From: Wenxinia marina DSM 24838
GTDB lineage: Bacteria > Pseudomonadota > Alphaproteobacteria > Rhodobacterales > Rhodobacteraceae
Length of the DNA stretch: 64,000 bases
Assembly (NCBI RefSeq): GCF_000379485.1
Contig: NZ_KB902288.1
Location: 186,001 to 250,000 of the forward strand
Reading direction: 5' to 3'
Position 1 is the first letter of the stretch; every line of letters starts with the position of its first letter. Below are positions 52,496 to 61,197 of the stretch, in pieces. The position numbers and the translations under genes are program-made. The notes beneath the pieces were generated by a model. That model was not told the DNA's origin, searched no databases, and was given only the letters and a program-made list of their open reading frames with translations.

Positions 52496-53281
52496 TTGGG
52501 TGGCGTCGCGGACGAGGCGCAGGCCGAGATGGTCGGGCGGAAGGCCCAGCCCGCAGCCGCCCCCGCGCGCGTCGCGGACGAAATCGGGGAGCGGGGCCCG
52601 GTGCTGTCCGGCGGCGAGGCGGATACCGCAATGCTCCCCCTCGATGGTCAGCGATCCGCCCGCCTCGATCCGTCCCGTGATCCGGCAGGTGTCGGTCCAT
52701 TCCCAGACGTTGCCCGCCAGATCGAGGAGGCCGTGGCTGTTCCGGCCGAACCCGTCGGACGCTCTGAGCGGCAGGTCGGTCTCTCTGCCCGCGGTGTTCC
52801 GCTCGTAGTCCGCCAGCATCCGCGCGCCGGTGTCGCCTGCCGGGACAGCGTCGTCGCGGAACCGCTCGGCCGCGGCGCGCTGCCATTCCTCGTCGGTGGG
52901 CAGGCGCCATAGCACGCCGGTGCGGCGCGACAGCCAGCGGGCGTAGGCGGTCGCGTCGTGCCAGTTCATCCCGGTCTGCGGCAGCGGCCCGGCGCCGGTG
53001 CCGAGATCGTCGCACGCCCCGTCCGCGACGCAGGCCGCCCAGTCGTCCCGGGTGACCTGCCGCTCCATTATGTCGAGAGGCGCCTGCGGTCGCCGGACGA
53101 TCAGCGGCGGACTGGCCGGCCGGCCCTCCTTCCGCCAGTCACCCGAGGGGCGCCAGAGGTAGGGCTCCGCCGGGACCGTGACGACGGGCGGTCCCTCGAC
53201 GGGGCGCGGAGCCCGGCCGAACAGGCCGGAACCGCCGAGGGCCGCCGCGGCGAGAGCGAGGGCGAGGGCCGTGACTTTCAT
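52490..53281 (-). CDS. nirV: NirV-like SUMF1/formylglycine-generating-enzyme-type protein
   Basis: A 263-residue protein with a short signal-like N-terminus (MKVTALALALAAAALGGSG) and an FGE-sulfatase-type domain: MERQVTRDDWAACVADGAC, GMNWHDATAYARWLSRRTGVLWRLPTDEEWQRAA, LDLAGNVWEWTD, and a C-terminal LGLRLVRD. This is the NirV arrangement, usually encoded directly after nirK as here (57 bases). The role is presumed to be in NirK maturation and is unproven. The ATG at 53281 is preferred because it opens the hydrophobic N-terminus. Confidence 0.85.
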   Translation of the reverse strand: MKVTALALALAAAALGGSGLFGRAPRPVEGPPVVTVPAEPYLWRPSGDWRKEGRPASPPLIVRRPQAPLDIMERQVTRDDWAACVADGACDDLGTGAGPLPQTGMNWHDATAYARWLSRRTGVLWRLPTDEEWQRAAAERFRDDAVPAGDTGARMLADYERNTAGRETDLPLRASDGFGRNSHGLLDLAGNVWEWTDTCRITGRIEAGGSLTIEGEHCGIRLAAGQHRAPLPDFVRDARGGGCGLGLPPDHLGLRLVRDATQG

Positions 53282-53338
53282 GTCCGATGCTCCCGGAATG
53301 CGGGGGGCGGCCATCCGCCCCCCTGCGTGGCGACCGGA

Positions 53339-54466
53339 TCAGAAGCTGGCGTAGGGCGTCGGCGCCTGCACCTGCTCCATCAGGTCGTTGTTCCACGTCC
53401 CCTCGACCACGAAGTGGGCGGTCGCGCCGAGGTTCGCCGCCTCGATCAGGTTGTGGTTCACGTAGGCGTAGACGCCGGGCTGCAGGAACTCGTAGAGCGC
53501 CGCACCGGCCGAGCCGCCGCGGATGAACCACGTCTCCAGATCGCGCGCGGGCGGGTTGGCGAACTTGCCCTCTTCCCAGACGAGGTCGCCGTGGCCGCCG
53601 ATCAGGTGCGGACGGGTGTCGCGGTTGGCCTGGCTGTGGATGATCAGGACCTTCTCGCCGACATTGGCGGTCAGCGCGTTGTCTCCGGTCAGGGCGCCCA
53701 CCGCGCCGTTGAAGACGACATGCGTCGGGATCAGGCCGTTCATGACGTCGAGCGTGTCGGGATAGCTCTCGGCCACCGTCTCGTAGCGGCGGAAGTCGCC
53801 GTTCTCGTCCCGCGGGATGTAGAACTCGTTCTCGCCGATGTAGACCACCCGGTCGTAGCGGACGGGACGGCCCTCGTGGTCGACGAGGCCGCCGCGCGGC
53901 AGGACCATGATCGCGCCCGCCATGCCCGAGACGACGTGCCAGGGGATCACCGGGCCGCCCGGCGCGCAGTGGTAGACGAAGACGCCCGGCCGCGTCGCGC
54001 GGAAGCGCAGCACCGTCTGCTCGCCCGGCAGGACGTGGGTCAGCGCGCCGCCGCCGAGGGCGCCGGTCGCCGAGTGGAAGTCGATGTTGTGCTCCATCGT
54101 GTTGCTGGGCGGATTGCGGAGCGTCAGCTCGACGTAGTCGTCCTGGTGGACGACCATCAGCGGGCCGGGGATCGACCCGTTGAAGGTCATCGCCTGGAGA
54201 TAGGCGCCGCGATCGACCTCGATCTCCTTCTCGACGATGTCCATCGTGAACTCGACGATCCGCGGCCCGCCGGTGGCGACCTGGTCGTGCGGGTGCACGA
54301 AGGGCGGTGCGACCAGCTCGTGGCGGATGCGCGTCAGGCGGGACAGGTCGGCCGGCGGGGCGGCGGCAACGTCGGGCGCGGCCTCGGCGGCGGCCGACTG
54401 GACGAGGATCGGGGCGGCGGCGGCAAGGCCGGCGGCGCCGAACAGGGCGGCTCTGCGGGTGATCAT
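53339..54466 (-). CDS. nirK: Copper-containing nitrite reductase NirK
   Basis: A 375-residue trimeric enzyme reducing nitrite to NO in the periplasm. A Tat-like signal ([23 protein letters not shown]) precedes two cupredoxin domains. Copper ligands are in [33 protein letters not shown] (type 1 Cys, His, Met) and [11 protein letters not shown]. Pseudoazurin, the usual electron donor, is encoded divergently 204 bases away. A TTG-N8-CAA box lies 69 bases upstream. Confidence 0.97.
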   Translation of the reverse strand: MITRRAALFGAAGLAAAAPILVQSAAAEAAPDVAAAPPADLSRLTRIRHELVAPPFVHPHDQVATGGPRIVEFTMDIVEKEIEVDRGAYLQAMTFNGSIPGPLMVVHQDDYVELTLRNPPSNTMEHNIDFHSATGALGGGALTHVLPGEQTVLRFRATRPGVFVYHCAPGGPVIPWHVVSGMAGAIMVLPRGGLVDHEGRPVRYDRVVYIGENEFYIPRDENGDFRRYETVAESYPDTLDVMNGLIPTHVVFNGAVGALTGDNALTANVGEKVLIIHSQANRDTRPHLIGGHGDLVWEEGKFANPPARDLETWFIRGGSAGAALYEFLQPGVYAYVNHNLIEAANLGATAHFVVEGTWNNDLMEQVQAPTPYASF

Positions 54467-54534
54467 CCGGGGTCTCCTTCTCGATGATCGCTTCATCATG
54501 AATGGAAGGTTACGGCCAGGTGACGTCGGGAACG

Positions 54535-54548
54535 TTGCGCCAGGACAA
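54535..54548. promoter_or_regulatory. Nnr/Fnr-type box (TTG-N8-CAA)
   Basis: TTGCGCCAGGACAA in the nirK-pseudoazurin divergent promoter. It is 69 bases from the nirK start and 123 from the pseudoazurin start. It is the third box of this type in the island and the only one between respiratory structural genes. Confidence 0.65.
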
Positions 54549-54670
54549 GCTTTCCGGCGGTGGGCGACGGGCGCGCCGGTCCCTTCGGACTTTGCGGTGG
54601 AGCAACGTCGGGTGGCGGGTCCATCGCTAGACGTGCAGCCGGACAACCACCAAGAACAAAGGAACACGTC

Positions 54671-55105
54671 ATGAAACCCGCTGCTGCTCTCGCCCTCCCG
54701 CTCCTGCTGGTCCTCGGCGCTCCTGCGCTGGCCGAGGAGCACGTCGTCCAGATGCTGAACCGCGGCGAGGCCGGCGCGATGGTGTTCGAGCCGGCCCTCG
54801 TCCGGGCGGCCGTCGGCGACACCGTCCGCTTCGTGCCGACCGACCGGGGCCACAATGCCGAGACGATCGAGGGGATGCTCCCCGAGGGCGCCGCGATGGT
54901 CGAGGGAGAAATGGACGAGGAGGTCGTCCTGACCGTCGACGCGGACGGCGTCTACGGCATCCGGTGCCGGCCGCACTACGCGATGGGCATGGTCGCGCTG
55001 ATCGTGGCGGGCGAGCCGGCGAACGTGGACGCCGCCGCCGGGGTGAGCCACCCCGGACGGGCCGGCACGGCCTTCGAGGAGCTCCTCACGCGCGCGGCCG
55101 AATAG
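54671..55105 (+). CDS. Pseudoazurin
   Basis: A 144-residue blue copper protein. The signal peptide is [22 protein letters not shown]. Type 1 copper ligands are the His in DRGHNAETI and Cys/His/Met in [16 protein letters not shown]. It carries electrons from the cytochrome bc1 branch to NirK in the periplasm. AAAGGAA precedes the ATG. A ~160-base diverged copy of its 3' end recurs at 56243. Confidence 0.95.
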   Translation: MKPAAALALPLLLVLGAPALAEEHVVQMLNRGEAGAMVFEPALVRAAVGDTVRFVPTDRGHNAETIEGMLPEGAAMVEGEMDEEVVLTVDADGVYGIRCRPHYAMGMVALIVAGEPANVDAAAGVSHPGRAGTAFEELLTRAAE

Positions 55106-55202
55106 CCGCGCCGGACATTGGAGACCGTCGACCGCCTCCCTTAGGTGGCCGACGGCCCACGCTCCCGGCGCCGCGCAGGTCGGCGCGGGGGCTGCGCGCG
55201 CG

Positions 55203-55913
55203 TCAGAGGACGTGGAGGCCGAGCTGCCCGAGCAGGTCGCCGGCCTGCCGCTTGGAGATGATCGCGCCCCGGAACCGATCCGCCTCGGTCAGCCTCAGGC
55301 CGCCGAGATCCGCCCCCCGAAGGTCGGCGCCCTGGAACCGGCAGTCGGCGATGTTCGCGTCCCGCAGCGAGCAGTCGTTGAGGACGGCCTCGCGGAAGTC
55401 GCAGCGCCGCAGGTCGGCCTCGCTCAGATCCAGCCCGGACAGGTGCGCCTTGCGGAAGGAGAATCCCGGAAGCACGGACAGGACCAGCAGGACCTCCTCG
55501 AAGGTGACGTCGAGCGCGGCGACGCTGCCGAGGTCGGCGCCCGTCATCTTGCACCGGGCGAAGCGCACCGAGGACAGCCGCGCCTCGACAAAGCTGGCGT
55601 TGGCGTAGCTGCCGCCCTCGACGACCGTGTCCGCCAGCGCGGCGCCGGCGAAGGTCGCGCCGGGCGCCCGGCAATTGACGAACGCCGAGTCGCCGAAGCG
55701 CGCGCCGGTGAGGCGCGCCCGTGCCAGGCTGCAGGTCTCGAACCGCCAGTCGGTGACGTCGAGGTGGCCGAGGTCGAGCTCGTCGAAGACGCAGCCCCGG
55801 AAGGTGACGCGGCCCGCCGTGCGGGCGAGACGGTCGAGGTCCGCGCGGGTCGGCGTCGCGCTCTCGATCAGGGTGTCGGGCGGCCCGTCGGTGCGGTCTG
55901 TTTCGTGGCTCAT
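55203..55913 (-). CDS. Pentapeptide repeat protein
   Basis: A 236-residue protein built of A(D/N)LXX-type repeats: [57 protein letters not shown] and [48 protein letters not shown]. The fold is a right-handed quadrilateral beta helix that mimics DNA in Qnr/MfpA proteins. The repeat region spans about residues 40-215, close to Qnr size, but gyrase protection is not shown. It lies between the two pseudoazurin sequences, so it may have arrived by insertion. Confidence 0.85.
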   Translation of the reverse strand: MSHETDRTDGPPDTLIESATPTRADLDRLARTAGRVTFRGCVFDELDLGHLDVTDWRFETCSLARARLTGARFGDSAFVNCRAPGATFAGAALADTVVEGGSYANASFVEARLSSVRFARCKMTGADLGSVAALDVTFEEVLLVLSVLPGFSFRKAHLSGLDLSEADLRRCDFREAVLNDCSLRDANIADCRFQGADLRGADLGGLRLTEADRFRGAIISKRQAGDLLGQLGLHVL

Positions 55914-56242
55914 CTGGCGGTAACCTTTTTTGGCCCCTGTCGCGGGGGCTGGGGGCGCCCCTCGTTCGCAGCCCTCGGGACCGCCCGCAAGACCGGCGGC
56001 GCGGGCGCGGCGGCGGTCAAGTCCGGCGGAGACGTGGTTTTGGGCAATGACCCGGCGGCCGCCGCGCTTGCGCAGGATGCGGGTGTCGATGCCGGTGACG
56101 GGATCGTCGACGCGGTCGAGGTGGAAGTCGCTGATGAGCAGCGCGGCGGCGTCGCCCATAAGCTCGATGGATGTCGAAGCCGAGCCGTCCCTCGCGCGCG
56201 GCGCGGACGAAGTCGCGAAGCTGGGCTAAGTGATACGGACTG
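55914..56242. other. Intergenic region upstream of the pentapeptide gene
   Basis: About 330 bases without a recognised gene. A minus-strand frame reads ALLISDFHLDRVDDPVTGIDTRILRKRGG, which has coding-like composition but no start and no family I can name. It ends where the pseudoazurin-like fragment begins at 56243, so it may be the remnant of the event that duplicated that fragment. Confidence 0.3.
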
Positions 56243-56399
56243 TGTCTATGGCATCCGGTGCCGGCCGCACTACGCCATGGGCATGGTCGCGCTCATCGTC
56301 GCGGGCGAGCCGGCGAACGCGGACGCCGCCGCCGAGGTGAGGCACCCCGGACGGGCCGGCACGACCTTCGAGGAGCTCTTCGCGCAGGCGGCCGAATAG
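56243..56399 (+). pseudogene. Pseudoazurin 3' fragment
   Basis: Encodes [21 protein letters not shown] to FEELFAQAAE, the last ~50 residues of pseudoazurin including Cys, His and Met copper ligands. It matches 54949-55105 with scattered substitutions. It has no start, signal or first copper ligand, so it is not functional. With the full gene it forms a direct repeat around the pentapeptide gene. Confidence 0.85.
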
Positions 56400-56500
56400 C
56401 CGCTGACCGGACGGAAGGCTGTGACCACCGCTCTCAGGCGGTGGTCACAGGCGGTCCGATCCAGCGCGACCTTCGGAGATACCAGCCGCCGCCGGCTCAC

Positions 56501-57250
56501 TCAGGCGACGAAGAAGATGATCGTCATCGTGATCCCCACCGCCACGATGCCCGCGCGCAGCAGGTCCGTCCGGCGGATGCGGCGCGCATAGCGGGCGCCC
56601 ACCACGCCGCCGACCGTCGTCGCCACGGCGAGGACGAGGGCCGAGTTCCACGCGATCAGGCCGGCCGCCGCGTAGGTCGCCACGGACACCACCGACAGCA
56701 GCGCGGACAGCGCGTTCTTCAGGCCGTTCATGCCGTGCAGGTTGGTGAAGCCGATCAGCCCGAGCACAGCCAGCAGCATGATCCCGAGGCCGCCGTTGAA
56801 GTAGCCGCCGTAGACGGAGACGAGGAATATGGCCAAGCCGGACGGGACCGGCCCCATGTCCCCGGACCCCCGGTGCCGGATCGCCTCCAGCAAGCGCGGA
56901 CCGGCGGCGAAGAGGACGGTCGCTGCAAGCAGCAGCCACGGCACGATCCCGACGAAGGCGTCTCCCGGCGTGACGAGGAGCAGGCCGGCTCCGACGAGGC
57001 CGCCCGCCGCCGCGATCGCCACGATGGGCCGGAGGCGCAGCGTTCCCTCGGCCGACACGTCTCCCCGGTAGGCCCAGGCGCTGCCCATGTAGCCCGGCAT
57101 CGCCGTCAGGGTCGCTGTCGCATTGGCCATGATCGGCGGCACGCCCAGCCAGACGAGGGCGGGAAAGGACAGGAACGTCCCGCCACCCGCCACCGCGTTC
57201 AGCATGCCGGCCAGCACCCCGGCGACGACGAGGACCAGTGTCGCTGTCAT
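56501..57250 (-). CDS. Sulfite exporter TauE/SafE family protein
   Basis: A 249-residue membrane protein with about eight helices. The two family motifs are GMLNAVAGGGTFLSFPALVWLG(V)PPIMANATAT near the N-terminus and SVYGGYFNGGLGIMLLAVLGLIG in the middle. TauE proteins export organosulfonates or other anions; the substrate is unknown. It is divergent from creatinase (268 bases), so cofunction with creatine use is possible but not shown. ATG at 57250 opens the first helix. Confidence 0.88.
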   Translation of the reverse strand: MTATLVLVVAGVLAGMLNAVAGGGTFLSFPALVWLGVPPIMANATATLTAMPGYMGSAWAYRGDVSAEGTLRLRPIVAIAAAGGLVGAGLLLVTPGDAFVGIVPWLLLAATVLFAAGPRLLEAIRHRGSGDMGPVPSGLAIFLVSVYGGYFNGGLGIMLLAVLGLIGFTNLHGMNGLKNALSALLSVVSVATYAAAGLIAWNSALVLAVATTVGGVVGARYARRIRRTDLLRAGIVAVGITMTIIFFVA

Positions 57251-57518
57251 GTCCTGAACCACCCCCAAGATCGGCGCTCCCTCTTGCCCCAACCCGGGGT
57301 CGGTCCGCAAACGACATCGCCCGTCTGGCGTCAGGACGCGCTCGGCTCCCTTGAGCGAAGGACCGGCTCCGTGCTATGGGCGGGCAGGGCCGGCGATGGC
57401 GTCGCCAGCGCCGCGGGCGCGCCCGTCTCACCCATCCTGAACGCCGGGATCCTGCTGTTCCACCATCGTGGGAAAGGGGGGTCTCTTTCCGCGATGGTGC
57501 TCGAGAGGGACTGACCCG

Positions 57519-58721
57519 ATGAACCGTCCGGATTTCTACCGTTTCCACCAGGGCGACCGCGTCCTGCCGTTCGAGGGCGCCGAATACGACGCCCGCCTCA
57601 ATGGCCTGCGCCGGATCATGGCCGAGGCCGACCTCGACGCCTGCGTCCTCACGTCGATGCACAACATCGCCTACTATTCCGGCTTCCTCTACTGCGCCTT
57701 CGGGCGGCCCTACGCGCTGGTCGTGACGCCGACGGACGCCGTGACAATCAGCGCCGGCATCGACGCCGCCCAGCCCTGGCGGCGCAGCCACGGCGACAGC
57801 CTCACCTACACCGACTGGCAGCGGAACAACTACTGGCGGGCGATCCGGTCGGTGACCGGGACCGGCCGGGCACTCGGCTACGAGGGCGACCACCTGACGC
57901 TGGCGCAGAAGGCCCTTCTGGACGAGTTCCTCGCCCCGTCCCGCACGGTCGACGTCGCCCCGGCGACGATGCGCCAGCGGATGCACAAGTCCCCGGCCGA
58001 GATCGCGTTGATCCGGCAGGGCGCGCAGGTCGCCGACGTTGGCGGCTACGCGATCCACGAGACGGTCAAGGAGGGCGCGCGCGAGATCGACGTGGCGATG
58101 GCCGGCCGCGACGCGATGGAGCTGGAGATCGCCAAGCGATTCCCGAACGCCGAGTATCGCGACACCTGGGTCTGGTTCCAGTCCGGCCTCAACACCGACG
58201 GGGCTCACAATCCGGTCACTGCCCGTCGGCTGGAGCGCGGCGACATCCTCAGCCTCAACACCTTCCCGATGATCAGCGGCTACTACACCGCGCTGGAGCG
58301 GACGATGTTCGTGGGCGAGGTCGATGCGGCGAGCCTCGCGATCTGGCAGGCCAACGTAGCGGCCCACGACTACGGGATGAGCCTCCTGAAGCCGGGCGCG
58401 ACCTGCGCCGAGGTCACGGAGAAGATCAACGCCTTCTTCGCCGAGCGGGAACTTCTGCAATACCGCACCTTCGGCTACGGCCATTCCTTCGGGTTGCTGT
58501 CCCACTATTACGGCCGAGAGGCCGGTCTGGAGCTGCGCGAGGACATCGACACCGTGCTGGAGCCCGGCATGGTCATCTCGATGGAGCCGATGCTGACGAT
58601 CCCCGAAGGTCAGCCCGGTGCCGGCGGCTACCGCGAGCACGACATCCTCGTCATCTCGGAGGATGGTAACGAGGACATCACCGGCTACCCCTACGGCCCG
58701 GACTACAACGTGGTCGGATGA
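57519..58721 (+). CDS. Creatinase (M24 family, creatine amidinohydrolase)
   Basis: A 400-residue pita-bread enzyme, matching the ~403 of Pseudomonas creatinase. It hydrolyses creatine to sarcosine and urea without metal. The C-terminal signature is VISMEPMLTIPEGQPGAGGYREHDILVI, and TFGYGHSFGLLSHYYGREAGLELRED holds the catalytic His region. FQSGLNTDGAHNPVTAR is the substrate loop. The ATG follows GAGAGGG. No sarcosine oxidase or urease gene is in the window. Confidence 0.88.
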   Translation: MNRPDFYRFHQGDRVLPFEGAEYDARLNGLRRIMAEADLDACVLTSMHNIAYYSGFLYCAFGRPYALVVTPTDAVTISAGIDAAQPWRRSHGDSLTYTDWQRNNYWRAIRSVTGTGRALGYEGDHLTLAQKALLDEFLAPSRTVDVAPATMRQRMHKSPAEIALIRQGAQVADVGGYAIHETVKEGAREIDVAMAGRDAMELEIAKRFPNAEYRDTWVWFQSGLNTDGAHNPVTARRLERGDILSLNTFPMISGYYTALERTMFVGEVDAASLAIWQANVAAHDYGMSLLKPGATCAEVTEKINAFFAERELLQYRTFGYGHSFGLLSHYYGREAGLELREDIDTVLEPGMVISMEPMLTIPEGQPGAGGYREHDILVISEDGNEDITGYPYGPDYNVVG

Positions 58722-58726
58722 GACAT

Positions 58727-58754
58727 CGTCGTGGCCCCCAGTGGGGCCACGACG
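58727..58754 (+). terminator. Strong hairpin after creatinase
   Basis: A perfect 12-base stem (CGTCGTGGCCCC with GGGGCCACGACG) closed by a 4-base loop, 5 bases after the creatinase stop. The following bases are only weakly T-rich. Most likely the transcription end or a 3' stabiliser of the creatinase mRNA. Confidence 0.7.
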
Positions 58755-58879
58755 TCCGTTGTGTTGGCGGATTTCGCGGCGGGCTGTGTGCGGCTGCGAG
58801 CGCACCGCGCCCGCAGCCGCCGGGATTAAGAGGTAATTACCGAGCAGCTTGATGAGAAACTCCAGCTCTGGGTGTCGCT

Positions 58880-59347
58880 TTAAGCTACGGTAGAAGCCGG
58901 CGGCTCCTCCACATCAAGTATGGTCAGCGTGACGATCTCACCGTCATCGCGAAGAAGCGGGACCTTTTGAAGCTTCCGCATTCCAATCATCGTGGCGCCC
59001 AACAGGGAAGCGACCAGAATGTTGGCTGGAATAGGAAGCGGGCTCATGGTCAGGGTGCCGAAACGATCGCCCTCGCGATCGATTCTGTAGGTTACAATCC
59101 GTCCGGAAATGACGAGATCATCTGCCGCTGGCTCCAAAGCGCCACGGGAGATTTTAAGTTTATGGCGGAGAAGGCCATTTAATAGCGGAGGATTTGGCGA
59201 GTGCTTGGTTCGGTTGTGGCGAAGCAAGCGCTCGATGCCCACTCTGTCCTCGACTGTAAGTGCGAAGCCGACCTCCATCGCACTCTCCTCCCACAACGAG
59301 CGTATATCCCTGCTCAATGGCAGGTGCGTGGTATTTGCCGCAGTCAT
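58880..59347 (-). CDS. Gre/Rnk-type C-terminal domain protein (third copy)
   Basis: A 155-residue paralogue of the 40400-40867 gene. Shared segments are VGIERLLRHNRTKHSPNPPLLNGLLRHKLKIS and IPANILVASLLGATMIGMRKLQKVPLLRDDGEIVTLTILDVEEPP. The N-terminal 30 residues are diverged (THLPLSRDIRSLWEE). The ATG at 59347 gives exactly the same length as that copy; an earlier in-frame ATG is less likely. It has no rnk partner next to it. The leader upstream is conserved with the other intact copy. Confidence 0.75.
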   Translation of the reverse strand: MTAANTTHLPLSRDIRSLWEESAMEVGFALTVEDRVGIERLLRHNRTKHSPNPPLLNGLLRHKLKISRGALEPAADDLVISGRIVTYRIDREGDRFGTLTMSPLPIPANILVASLLGATMIGMRKLQKVPLLRDDGEIVTLTILDVEEPPASTVA

Positions 59348-59394
59348 GTTAACTCCCGGGGACAAATCGCCCCATTTTCTCAAGAAGGTTTTTG

Positions 59395-59494
59395 AGAAAG
59401 CCCCGGGCGGTCGGTCTGCGTAGCTACGCCCTGACCACCCGGGGGATCGGGCGGTTCAGAAGAAGATACCGAAAAAGGTTCTCGTGCCTGACCA
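59395..59494 (-). promoter_or_regulatory. Conserved structured leader upstream of the 58880-59347 gene
   Basis: Matches the leader at 40915-41014: CGGTTCAGAAG, A-rich stretch, GGTTCTCGTGC, TGACC (plus-strand sense). The hairpin arms here are CCCCGGGCGGTC (59401-59412) and GACCACCCGGGG (59433-59444). On the opposite strand these arms equal those of the 40921 hairpin, so the hairpin core appears inverted between the two leaders. A second stem, TTCTCAA/TTGAGAA, lies at 59378-59398. Confidence 0.55.
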
Positions 59495-59621
59495 TGCTGT
59501 TCAAATTAGGCATACCGCTCGTGTTGTCAACGACGGGGATTTCGGCCGAGGCAGCGCTCCGATCGCAAACCCTTGTCTGGGATCGAGATGCAGATATTGT
59601 CGGCGGACTTACCATACAATC

Positions 59622-59727
59622 TTATCTGCCGAGCTGCACGAGCGGTCTGTCACGTTCCTCCGCGCCGCGCAGGAGAAGGCGGATGACGTCCGAACGGGTC
59701 AGGATGCCCGCGAGCCTTCCGTCTGGG
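59622..59727 (-). pseudogene. CBS-domain protein 3' fragment
   Basis: The minus strand reads PDGRLAGILTRSDVIRLLLRGAEERDRPLVQLG before a stop at 59622-59624, the end of a CBS domain. The upstream part of the gene was cut off by the IS6-family element whose left end is at about 59727. The original protein could be an HPP-family or other CBS protein. Confidence 0.6.
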
Positions 59728-60541
59728 ACTGTCAGAGGAACTGCTTGAGCGGGGCAGGGCGCGCACCTAGCGTCAGTGGATGACCCAGCCGAACCCGTTC
59801 CGGTACTTCAAGACCAGCCCCGAGATCATCCGCCTGGCGGTGATGCTGTACGTCCGCTTCCCCCTCTCGCTGAGGAATGTCGAGGACCTGCTGCACGAGC
59901 GCGGCATCGAGGTCAGCCATGAGACTGTGCGCTACTGGTGGAACAGGTTCGGGCCGATGTTCGCGGCGGAAATCCGGCGGCGTAGGATCCAGAGCCTGCG
60001 GTCCAGCAGATGGCAGTGGCATCTCGACGAGGTCTTCGTGAAGATCAACGGTAAGACGCACTACCTCTGGCGCGCCGTCGACCACGAGGGCGAGGTGCTG
60101 GAGGCGGTCGTCACCAAGACCCGGGATCGCGCGGCAGCCTTACGTTTCCTGAAGAAATTGCTGCGCCGCCACGGCCGGCCAGAAGTCCTGGTCACCGACC
60201 GGCTGCGGACCTACGGCGCTGCCCTTCGGCAACTGGACCTGCAGGGCAGGCAGCAGTCGGATGGCCGCTGGATCAACAACAGGGCGGAGAACTCCCACCT
60301 GCCGCTTCGACGACGGGAGAGGGCGATGCTCCGCTTCCGCCGGATGCGAAGTCTGCAGAAGTTCGCCGCCGTCCACTCCTCCGTCTACAACCACTTCAAT
60401 CTCGAGCGCAGCCTCTCCAGCCGATCCATTTTCAGGACGAACCGCACCGCCGCCCTCGAGGAGTGGCGCGGCCTCTACGCCGGGTAGGAGAAGCTCGTCC
60501 GCCGCAAACTGAGACTGGTTCGCATTAGTCTGACAGCACCC
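59727..60541 (+). mobile_element. IS6-family insertion sequence
   Basis: About 815 bases with one transposase gene. The ends share CTGTCAGA: GGGACTGTCAGA at the left and, on the opposite strand, GGGTGCTGTCAGA at the right. Size and single-gene layout match IS6/IS26-type elements. The exact end bases are uncertain by 1-2 because the left end seems to lack one base. Confidence 0.75.
59780..60487 (+). CDS. IS6 family transposase
   Basis: A 235-residue DDE transposase. The N-terminal HTH region is LRNVEDLLHERGIEVSHETVRYWWNRFGPMFA. The catalytic core has WHLDEVFVKINGKTHYLWRAVD (first Asp), VLVTDRLRTY (second Asp) and NNRAENSHLPLRRRERAM (Glu). Length is normal and no stop interrupts it, so it looks active. 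Confidence 0.93.
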   Translation: MTQPNPFRYFKTSPEIIRLAVMLYVRFPLSLRNVEDLLHERGIEVSHETVRYWWNRFGPMFAAEIRRRRIQSLRSSRWQWHLDEVFVKINGKTHYLWRAVDHEGEVLEAVVTKTRDRAAALRFLKKLLRRHGRPEVLVTDRLRTYGAALRQLDLQGRQQSDGRWINNRAENSHLPLRRRERAMLRFRRMRSLQKFAAVHSSVYNHFNLERSLSSRSIFRTNRTAALEEWRGLYAG

Positions 60542-60720
60542 TCCCCGGAGATCATCCGCCTGGGTGATGCTCTACATCCGCTTCCCGCTCTCGCTCCGGA
60601 ACGTCGAGGACCTGCTGCACGAGCGGGGGATCGAGGTCAGCCACGAGACGGTACGCTACTGGTGGAACAGGTTCGGCCCGATGTTCGCCGCCGAGATCCG
60701 CAGGCGCCGGGTCGGCGCGT
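60542..60720 (+). pseudogene. IS6 transposase N-terminal fragment
   Basis: Immediately right of the IS6 element, a second copy of its transposase start recurs: RFPLSLRNVEDLLHERGIEVSHETVRYWWNRFGPMFAAEIRRRR. It then leaves homology. This is about 170 bases of a nested or tandem copy. Confidence 0.8.
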
Positions 60721-60763
60721 GTCGGGCGACATGGAAAACTGACCCCTCCTCGGAGGGAGGTCA

Positions 60764-60940
60764 CATGGACGAACCGGTGTTGCAGGGTTCTTCGCGGGGA
60801 CAGGTATCGCGGAGGATCGAGATGCGGACGCCTGATGAGGTGTCGGCGATGCTGGCGCTCAAGGCGCGTGGGTGTCCGATTCCCGCTTTCGCTGCGGAAC
60901 GTCGAGGACCTGCTGCATGAGCGGGGATCGGAGTCGGTCA
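60764..60940 (+). pseudogene. Mixed transposase fragments
   Basis: From 60764 a short frame (MDEPVLQGSSRGQVSRRIEMRTPDEVSAMLALKARG) resembles the N-terminus of an IS21-type transposase. At about 60880 it joins a third IS6 fragment (FPLSLRNVEDLLHERG). The joins look like successive insertions or recombination between short repeats. Confidence 0.55.
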
Positions 60941-61197
60941 TATCGCGGTGTCTCCGGGTTGGCCGGAAAGGTCACGTGGGTCTGGCCGCTGCAATTGGGG
61001 CAGAAGGCGGGCCCGGCGCGACCGCCAGAGGCGAGCTGTTGCACGGTCTATGCAAGTAGTTGCAGATTCCGTTTGACCGGAAGCAGAGGATGTGGGAACC
61101 CTAATCCCGTCGGAGGAGGTGCAGGCGACTTTTTTGCTGGTTTAGCGGAAATCGCACCGGCAATCAGGGCGCTGTCGCGACAGGGAGGGACATCATC
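60941..61197. other. Unassigned sequence upstream of the permease operon
   Basis: About 257 bases after the last transposase fragment with no gene I can support. A minus-strand frame has a CPNC pair (FCPNCSGQTHVTF), which may be another transposase zinc motif remnant. The promoter of the transporter genes downstream, if any remains, would lie in the last 100 bases. Confidence 0.3.

Noticed and set aside
49525-52680. Very long plus-strand frame opposite napA, napD and napF
   Set aside because: Translation is His/Arg/Gly-rich with no domain. It mirrors the nap genes, which have complete cofactor motifs.
56445-58805. Long minus-strand frame opposite creatinase and through the TauE gene
   Set aside because: Opposite strand of creatinase and a shifted frame of TauE. 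No family features.
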